From NCBI RefSeq assembly GCF_900996235.1, contig NZ_CAAJGM010000217.1, positions 1 through 45,965 of the forward strand: DNA of 45,965 nucleotides, read 5' to 3'. Made by a program: the position numbers and the translations under genes. This DNA comes from Paraburkholderia sp. BCC1885 (GTDB taxonomy: Bacteria; Pseudomonadota; Gammaproteobacteria; Burkholderiales; Burkholderiaceae). Shown here in pieces: positions 40,756 through 45,965 of the stretch. Below the pieces are notes generated by a model. That model made no database searches. It had not been told where the DNA came from and saw only the letters and a program-made list of their open reading frames with translations. Positions within the stretch are counted from its first letter, which is position 1; each line of letters starts with the position of its first letter.

Positions 40756-41673
40756 ATGCATAACGTTCAATCTCTCGGCGTCGCTGTTGCCCTGGCTTTC
40801 GGTCTGATTGCGGCTGTACCGTCGACATCATTCGCCGAGGCAGCCAGCGGGGAGCCACAATCGACATCGTTCGCGGTCGGCGCGCAATACGACACGACCC
40901 ACATCTACGTGGCCCCGGAGGACTTCGACAAGTTCACCGACAGCTTCGTCGCTACATTTGGCGGCCACAAATCGCAGCAGGGTGTGTTTCAGGTAACGCC
41001 GACTCCCAGCCAGACAATGTCGCAACTGGTCTTCACACCGGTCGGAACGATTTCGGTATTCGGCTTCAAGACACCGGTTCCATTTCCATTCGGTGACGAG
41101 CGCACCGGCTATCTCGTTTCGGACATGGATGCCGCCGTGAAGTCGGCCAAGGCGCACGGCGCCGACGTGATCGTCGACACTTTCCCAGACCCGATCGGAC
41201 GCGATGCGATCGTTTCGTGGCCGGGTGGCGTGCACATGCAGCTCTACTGGCACACGAAGGCGCCGAACTACGACCCACTTGAGAGCGTGCCGGAAAATCG
41301 GGTGTATGTTTCCCCGGCGAGCGCGAATGCGCTCGTCAGGAACTGGCTCGCGTTCTCGCATGGCAAGCTTGTCTCCGACAATCATCATGCGCCGGGCGTG
41401 GAGATCGGCCGCCCGAACGACACCTTCCGGCGCGTGCGGCTCACCTCGGGCTTCGGCAACCTGACGGTCTTCGCGACCGACGGCCATCTGCCATACCCGT
41501 ACGGGCGGGAAGTGACCGGCTACGAAGTGAAGGACTTCGACGACACCATGAAAAAGGCTCAAGCGGCCGGCGTCTCCGTGCTCGTTCAGCCTTTCACGTC
41601 GGATCATCGCGAGTCGGCGGTCGTTCAGTTCCCGGGCGGATACATCGCGGAAATTCACGCAGCGGCGAAATAG
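40756..41673 (+). CDS. Exported VOC-superfamily (glyoxalase/dioxygenase-like) protein
   Basis: 305-residue protein with a Sec signal peptide (VAVALAFGLIAAVPSTSFA, cleavage after residue 27). Two vicinal-oxygen-chelate half-domains follow: one with YDTTHIYVAPEDFDKFTDSF and GRDAIVSWPGGVHMQLYWH, the second from about residue 195 with VFATDGHLPYPYGREVTGYE and a final PGGYIAEIH. Glyoxalases and extradiol dioxygenases of this fold are usually cytoplasmic, so export is unusual. It starts 21 bases after the DoxX stop. A metal-dependent periplasmic lyase or a binding protein is conceivable. No close functional assignment is possible. Confidence 0.88.
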   Translation: MHNVQSLGVAVALAFGLIAAVPSTSFAEAASGEPQSTSFAVGAQYDTTHIYVAPEDFDKFTDSFVATFGGHKSQQGVFQVTPTPSQTMSQLVFTPVGTISVFGFKTPVPFPFGDERTGYLVSDMDAAVKSAKAHGADVIVDTFPDPIGRDAIVSWPGGVHMQLYWHTKAPNYDPLESVPENRVYVSPASANALVRNWLAFSHGKLVSDNHHAPGVEIGRPNDTFRRVRLTSGFGNLTVFATDGHLPYPYGREVTGYEVKDFDDTMKKAQAAGVSVLVQPFTSDHRESAVVQFPGGYIAEIHAAAK

Positions 41674-41753
41674 GATTTACCGTGTCATCACGACGAAAGC
41701 GCATCGACGCTCGAGAGGCCAATTCTCGCTAATGCTTCTTGATAGGGTGGTCA

Positions 41754-42446
41754 ATGAATGACGACAACGTGCTTTCGGCGACCGCGGGCTACGTCGACAC
41801 GCTCAGCTTTGTCTCGCTGTTCGGCCTGTTCACGGCACATGTCACGGGTAATTTCGTGCTTATCGGCGGGGGTGTCGCGGGGTACGGGCAAGGCATCTTT
41901 TTAAAGCTGATGGCGTTTCCCGCTTTCATCGTCGGCGTCGTGCTGAGCAGTCTCATCATCCGCACCCGCAATCCCGGGACGCCCATGCGGGGAGCATGCA
42001 TGCTCTATGCCGTACAAGCGATTCTGCTGCTGGCGTTCTGTGTTGCGGGGATCAACCTCGGGACCCGATTCAGCCCCGAGAGCTGGCCGGTCGTAGTGTG
42101 CGGGATGATCGGCGCGACAGCAATGGGTGTGCAGAACGCCCACAGCCGGCTGGTCGCGCGGCCCGGCGTGCCGAACACCGTGATGACCGGCAACGTGACC
42201 CAGGCAATCCTCGATCTGCTCGATCTGTGTTCGCCTCGCGTCTCGGCAGATGCGAAGCGAGCATCGCGAGCGCGCGTGGCGAAAATGCTCCCGGCCATCG
42301 TCGCGTTCGGGCTGGGTGCGATCGCCGGTGCGCTGGCCTACCGGAATGTCGGCTTCTGGGCTTTGCTGTTGCCGGTCGTCGGACTCGCCTCGCTGGCAAC
42401 GCGCGCGTGGTTGCGCCGTAATGCGGCCGGCAAGCCAGCCTCCTGA
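41754..42446 (+). CDS. DUF1275 / YoaK-family membrane protein
   Basis: 230-residue integral membrane protein. The YoaK/DUF1275 signature is clear: AGYVDTLSFVSLFGLFTAHVTGNFVLIG, read as ATAGYVDTLSF and FTAHVTGNFVLIG, then MGVQNAHSRL and PNTVMTGNVTQAILDLLDL. Six or so helices. It is implicated as a membrane transporter or permease-like protein without established substrate. The ATG at 41754 has AGGGTGG upstream; a TTG at 41739 is less likely. It lies between the exported VOC gene and the porin in the same cluster. Confidence 0.9.
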   Translation: MNDDNVLSATAGYVDTLSFVSLFGLFTAHVTGNFVLIGGGVAGYGQGIFLKLMAFPAFIVGVVLSSLIIRTRNPGTPMRGACMLYAVQAILLLAFCVAGINLGTRFSPESWPVVVCGMIGATAMGVQNAHSRLVARPGVPNTVMTGNVTQAILDLLDLCSPRVSADAKRASRARVAKMLPAIVAFGLGAIAGALAYRNVGFWALLLPVVGLASLATRAWLRRNAAGKPAS

Positions 42447-42552
42447 ATCTTGTCGATTACGCGGACATGCTCATTGCGCGACAACACAGGGTTGTCGTCG
42501 ACGACGCATTCATTCAGGCCGGGCGAACAACCTTTAACAGGACGGGAGGGCA

Positions 42553-43998
42553 ATGCGGATGCAAGTCGCGGCACACATCGGGATTGCCGTTGCTGGGCTT
42601 GCCCTCGGCCTGTGTCAGTACGCGCGGGCTGATAACGAAGCGCAACCGTCGCAGCAGGAGGCTGGGGCGACGCAGACGTGTGACGCAAAGCGGCCAGTCG
42701 TCATGTTCAATCGTTGGCAGGAGGACTGGAGTGTTCTTCGGGACCCCTGTGTACCGCGCAAGCCGCTCGACAGTCTCAAGTACATTCCGCTGGGCGGCGA
42801 TCCGGATTCCTGGCTCTCGCTAGGTGCCAACCTGCGTGAGCGACTCGAGGTCAGCGACACGCCGCTGTTTGGATTGAGTCCGGTGGCGAAGTCGGACACC
42901 TGGCTGATTCAGCGCATACAGGTTCATGCTGACGCGCAGCTGGGTCCGTACCTGCAGTTCTTTGCCCAGCTCGAAGATGCGAGAGCCTTCGGTAAGGACA
43001 CGGTCGGCCCGACGGACAAAAATCCACTGGATCTCGAACAGGCGTTTGCGGCGTGGGTCAGCCCGGCCGGGCCCGGCACATTTAAGTTGCGTGTCGGCCG
43101 GCAGGAAATGGCGTTCGACCTGCAACGGTTTGTCTCCGTGCGCGATGGCCCGAATGTGCGGCAAGCGTACGACGCGGTATGGGCGGACTACGAGTATGAG
43201 AAGTGGCGCTTCATCGGGTATGCGACGCGGCCGGTTCAGTATCGGGACGTCGTTGCATTTGATGATGCCTCGAACCGCCATCTGACTTTCAGCGGCGTGC
43301 GCTTCGAACGTCAGGGCGTCGGCGTGGGCGACCTGTCCGGCTACTATTCGCTCTACACGCGCGCGGGTGCGCAGTTTCTCGATGCGAAAGGCGACGAGCA
43401 CCGCAACGTTTTCGATCTGCGATACACGGGCAAGATCGCTGCTGCAGACTATGACGTCGAGTCGATGTATCAGACGGGTCATGTCGGCGCGAGTACGATC
43501 GATGCGTGGGCAGTGGGCTCGCTGTTCGGCTACACGCTCAATTCGCCATGGACTCCACGATTCGGCGTACAGATCGATGCGGCATCGGGTGATCGGCATC
43601 CGAACGATGGGCGCGTCGAGACGTTCAATCCCCTTTTCCCCAACGGCTACTACTTCACGCTCGCAGGGTATACCGGCTACGCGAATCTTTTCCATGTAAA
43701 GCCTTCGCTAACGCTTAAGCCGTCCAGCAAGCTCTCCTTGTTGTTCGCCGTCGCGTTTCAATGGCGGATGACCACGAACGACGCTATCTACCAGCAGGGA
43801 AATGCCGTCGTTCCGGGCACCGCCGGCCACGGTACGCGATGGACCGGCTCCTACGCGCAGATACGCGCCGAATGGACCGTCGCGGCGAATCTGATTGCAT
43901 CGGTCGAAGCGGTCCGTTTCCAGGTCGGAAACTCGATTCGTGAACTTGGCGGCAGTAATTCGGACTATGTCGGCGTTGAGCTGAAGTACGGGTGGTAA
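42553..43998 (+). CDS. Alginate-export-type outer-membrane porin
   Basis: 481-residue outer-membrane beta-barrel of the alginate-export (AlgE-like) family. The signal peptide covers residues 1 to about 26 (AHIGIAVAGLALGLCQYARA). Conserved stretches are LGANLRERLEVSD, WLIQRIQVHADAQLGPYLQF, VGRQEMAFDLQRFVSVRDGP and NVRQAYDAVWADYEYE, and the protein ends in an aromatic residue (YGW). The family contains many non-alginate porins next to catabolic clusters, so the substrate here is probably that of the amidohydrolase pathway. ATGs at 42553 and 42559 are both possible; GGAGGG precedes 42553. Confidence 0.9.
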   Translation: MRMQVAAHIGIAVAGLALGLCQYARADNEAQPSQQEAGATQTCDAKRPVVMFNRWQEDWSVLRDPCVPRKPLDSLKYIPLGGDPDSWLSLGANLRERLEVSDTPLFGLSPVAKSDTWLIQRIQVHADAQLGPYLQFFAQLEDARAFGKDTVGPTDKNPLDLEQAFAAWVSPAGPGTFKLRVGRQEMAFDLQRFVSVRDGPNVRQAYDAVWADYEYEKWRFIGYATRPVQYRDVVAFDDASNRHLTFSGVRFERQGVGVGDLSGYYSLYTRAGAQFLDAKGDEHRNVFDLRYTGKIAAADYDVESMYQTGHVGASTIDAWAVGSLFGYTLNSPWTPRFGVQIDAASGDRHPNDGRVETFNPLFPNGYYFTLAGYTGYANLFHVKPSLTLKPSSKLSLLFAVAFQWRMTTNDAIYQQGNAVVPGTAGHGTRWTGSYAQIRAEWTVAANLIASVEAVRFQVGNSIRELGGSNSDYVGVELKYGW

Positions 43999-44189
43999 TT
44001 ACGTGGATCTATTCGCGATCCGCTCGTTCGGGATTGCCGGCAGATGTCAGCGGACGGCGGAGCGAGAGGGACCGGCCCCCGCGACGTGCGAATTAAATCG
44101 CCAACCTTCCAATTTCATTTCCACGGAGTAAGATATATTACAAACAAATGTGAGCGCCGGTGCGCCGCGAAGGTCTCGAGGAGGGTCCG

Positions 44190-45092
44190 TTGAAAGCCGA
44201 TTCGACCAGCTCATTAGCGATACCGGAGTCGCACTGGAGTCAGCGGCCGGTAGTTCGTTCGCAGGAAGAAGATTTTCGTGCAATCCTCAGCAAATGGAGC
44301 CTTCCTAAACCGAAGCAGCCGCTTGAGTTCAGGCAGGAACTCACCGACGGCACCCATACTGTCACCGTCAACCGGAGTGTTAGCGCGGGGCGATTCCTGG
44401 TCGGGAAGAAAGAAGTTTCCCTGAGCAATGTCCCCATTCGCTCCAGTCTGCTCGTTCCTCCGGGTGAGTCGACCCGTATTGTTTTTACAGAGGCTGCGGA
44501 CGCCTATCGCCTTTACCTCTCTCAGGCACTGCTGTCGGAGTGCCATGAACATATCTTCGGTGTTCAGGCAAGCGGCGATATCGTGCTGTCGAATATCACC
44601 TTCCTTGACGACCGGCCGACTCGTCACCTGATTGAGGCGATGCTCGAAATTGGTGAAGAAAATTGTCCCGCCAATCAGTTGGTGTTTGAAAGCATCAGTC
44701 TCGCCATCGCATCGAGGTGCATCGCACTGAATGTGCAGAGGCCTGCCACCAAGGCTCGCGTTGGGCCGTTGGCCAACTGGCGACTCCAGCGAGTGACGGA
44801 ATACATTGACACCCACCTGTCCGAGCCGATTTATCTGCGCGATCTGAGTAATGTCGCCAGATTGACGAGAATGCACTTCCTGACGCAATTTCGCCTGGCG
44901 ACGGGTTTCACGCCAAGCGCTTACGTCACAAGAATGAAAATGGAGCGTGCGCGGCGACTGCTTGAAGAGACCGATCTTTCGATCATCGATATATCGGAAA
45001 TGTTGGGCTTCAAAAGCCAGAGTCATTTCACTTCGGTCTTCGGGAAAATTGTCGGCCATACACCGGCGCGCTGGCGTATGGCCTCCAAGTGA
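44190..45092 (+). CDS. AraC/XylS-family transcriptional regulator
   Basis: 300-residue activator. The N-terminal sensor half resembles XylS/NahR-like AraC regulators (RSSLLVPPGESTRIVFTEAA). A C-terminal double helix-turn-helix follows: VTEYIDTHLSEPIYLRDLSN, VARLTRMHFLTQFRLATGFTP and EMLGFKSQSHFTSVFGKIVG. The start is TTG at 44190 with AGGAGGG four bases upstream. A GTG at 44160 in frame has no ribosome site. It follows the porin on the same strand and probably activates the cluster from 38127, perhaps through the direct repeat at 37883-37923. Confidence 0.92.
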   Translation: MKADSTSSLAIPESHWSQRPVVRSQEEDFRAILSKWSLPKPKQPLEFRQELTDGTHTVTVNRSVSAGRFLVGKKEVSLSNVPIRSSLLVPPGESTRIVFTEAADAYRLYLSQALLSECHEHIFGVQASGDIVLSNITFLDDRPTRHLIEAMLEIGEENCPANQLVFESISLAIASRCIALNVQRPATKARVGPLANWRLQRVTEYIDTHLSEPIYLRDLSNVARLTRMHFLTQFRLATGFTPSAYVTRMKMERARRLLEETDLSIIDISEMLGFKSQSHFTSVFGKIVGHTPARWRMASK

Positions 45093-45184
45093 GCAGATTC
45101 CAGCATCGGCCGTGATGGCGTTCGTCATAACGCTGCGATGAACGCCGCCTGACGACCGCTCCAGTTGCGGGCGATGTATTGCAC
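45093..45184. other. Spacer after the AraC gene
   Basis: Short non-coding stretch between the AraC stop and the hydrolase remnant. Nothing recognised. Confidence 0.3.
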
Positions 45185-45360
45185 TCAGGCGTGCTTGTCC
45201 GAATGAGCAGCGCCTTGTTCGATCAGCTTCGCGACCGCAGTCGGTTGGGAAATGCTGGCGACATGGCTCAATTTAAGCTCGACGCTCGCCCTCCCGCGCT
45301 GGGCCATGAAGCGTTCGAGATCGGGATTGGTCGGGCGGTCGGCCGCCGCGACGACACCTG
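45185..45360 (-). pseudogene. C-terminal remnant of an alpha/beta hydrolase
   Basis: The minus-strand frame ending in TGA at 45187-45185 reads VVAAADRPTNPDLERFMAQR, then VELKLSHVASISQPTAVAKL and IEQGAAH. This is the typical tail of alpha/beta hydrolases of the dienelactone or haloalkane-type family, carrying the catalytic His (SHVA). The nucleophile region and the N-terminal two thirds are missing; the frame upstream of about 45360 is unrelated. No start codon. This is a fragment of an otherwise deleted gene. Confidence 0.68.
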
Positions 45361-45617
45361 GGTGGCGATTTCCATAAATTGCCTAATGCTCTGACTTTAA
45401 ATGAATATGTCGTTTAATTTGAGTGGGGCTATATGTGTTGATATGCGTTTTCACGTATGGCGCCAATACTCAGAGCTCACGCGCCACGCATGCGCGCGCG
45501 GCACGTCGTGGTGGCAGTAGACCCTCTCCAGATCGAACTGGTCGTCAGGCAGTCAAACCTGGTGGGGCTTTGCGGGCAGTCGTTGTAGTCGGTTGCCTTC
45601 CGCCAAAACATTCCAGA
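45361..45617. other. Gene-free stretch
   Basis: About 255 bases with no recognised gene, between the hydrolase remnant and the receiver-domain remnant. The first 60 bases are AT-rich relative to the rest. No repeat or terminator was noticed. Confidence 0.35.
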
Positions 45618-45845
45618 TCAGACAATGCCACCGAGTTTTCCATCTTCACGGTTTGCCAGGATGTGCTGCAACTTGGCGAGTGATAAAGGCTTGGTGAGGT
45701 GATAGTTAAAACCCGCGGCCAATGCCCGGGACTTGTCGGACTCTGCCGCGTATCCCGTAAGCGCTACGAGGACGACGTCGTCGAGCTGGCCGTCGGCTCT
45801 CACGGCGCGCGCGACATCGAATCCATCCATGTCGGGCATGAGAGG
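45618..45845 (-). pseudogene. Response-regulator receiver domain, 5' end removed by an IS
   Basis: The minus-strand frame encodes MPDMDGFDVARAVRA, LVALTGYAAESDKSRALAAG and NYHLTKPLSLAKLQHIL, the second half of a CheY-like receiver domain as found at the end of hybrid sensor kinases. The switch Thr (LTG) and the conserved Lys (LTKP) are present. The upstream half with the phospho-acceptor Asp is missing; the frame runs into the IS end at about 45846. The original gene therefore appears to have been interrupted by that element. Confidence 0.8.
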
Positions 45846-45965
45846 TGGCCCCGGAAATCTGGACAGTCGGTTAGGTGGAATCGCTGGGTTCTGAGATAGG
45901 CATAATGCCTACAAAGGAAACCAGACGATGACGAAGAGAACCCGGCGCACGCACTCAGCGGCGTT
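45846..45965 (+). mobile_element. Left end of a second IS3-like element (cut by the window edge)
   Basis: The tip TGGCCCCGGAAATCTGGACA starts at about 45846, a plausible terminal inverted repeat, and a transposase start codon follows at 45928. Left of the tip, the receiver-domain frame stops being recognisable. The element differs in end sequence and transposase from the one at 1-128, so they are two different IS types. The boundary is inferred to within a few bases. Confidence 0.7.
45928..45965 (+). CDS. IS3-family transposase OrfA, N-terminal 12 codons only
   Basis: From the ATG at 45928 the reading frame gives MTKRTRRTHSAAF..., which is the conserved start of many IS3-family OrfA proteins (MTKRTRRTHSPAFKAKVALA). 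AAAGGAAA lies about 8-13 bases upstream as ribosome site. The sequence ends at the window border; nothing can be said about the rest. Confidence 0.7.
   Translation, partial: MTKRTRRTHSAA

Noticed and set aside
1..45965. tRNA, rRNA, CRISPR arrays, prophage or replication-origin genes
   Set aside because: Nothing in the sequence resembles these: no CCA-type tRNA folds, no regularly spaced repeats, no integrase or rep/par genes.

Overview
The window looks like accessory DNA from a Burkholderiaceae bacterium (Paraburkholderia, Caballeronia or Burkholderia type). The reasons are high GC, a Burkholderia-style trimeric porin, many LysR, AraC, MerR and HxlR regulators each beside its own small catabolic cluster, XapX (DUF1427) proteins and a periplasmic gluconate-dehydrogenase-type operon. 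The genus assignment is inference; there is no rRNA or tRNA. The window opens in the left end of one IS3-like element (1-128) and closes in the left end of a different one (45846-45965), with both transposase genes pointing outward. Many gene remnants lie between them, so this is a rearranged region of a replicon such as a second chromosome or megaplasmid.

Layout. 129-3623: an SDR remnant cut by the IS, a LysR regulator, an SDR lacking the usual catalytic Tyr and Lys, and a porin. 4034-7877: a three-subunit molybdenum aldehyde oxidoreductase of PaoABC type. 8384-13558: a caa3-type cytochrome oxidase (subunit II with fused cytochrome c, subunit I, subunit III) followed by a tri-haem cytochrome c. 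13696-16163: HxlR regulator with divergent SDR, a truncated cytochrome b561 and a small anchored cytochrome c. 16673-23422: a cluster of an OYE-type flavin reductase, an alpha/beta hydrolase, two MerR regulators, an acetoacetate-decarboxylase-like protein, a DJ-1/PfpI protein and a coniferyl-aldehyde-dehydrogenase-like enzyme. Three promoters in it share the same MerR-type architecture (TTGACC, 19-base spacer, TAGAGT or TACAGT). 23529-25909: a graveyard of broken genes (GGDEF, MocR, MFS, LysR). 26301-30173: an operon for a three-subunit membrane GMC dehydrogenase with a clear terminator. 30273-31823: a chemoreceptor with a sigma-28-like promoter. 32628-36627: a 1013-residue winged-helix/NTPase/helical-repeat regulator and an HD-family hydrolase whose HD pair reads HH. 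36780-45092: a catabolic cluster built on two XapX proteins, a YcaC-like hydrolase, an amidohydrolase with a Cys/His-rich tail, DoxX, an exported VOC protein, a YoaK-type membrane protein, an alginate-export-type porin and an AraC regulator.

How the parts may work together (inference). Several modules oxidise aldehydes, alcohols or sugars and pass electrons to cytochromes c: the Pao-like enzyme, the GMC dehydrogenase and the caa3 oxidase. The MerR cluster looks like a reactive-carbonyl or enone detoxification regulon: it combines an ene-reductase, hydrolase, aldehyde dehydrogenase and DJ-1 protein, and both regulators have their only cysteine at residue 120. The XapX cluster looks like an uptake-and-hydrolysis pathway for an unidentified compound.
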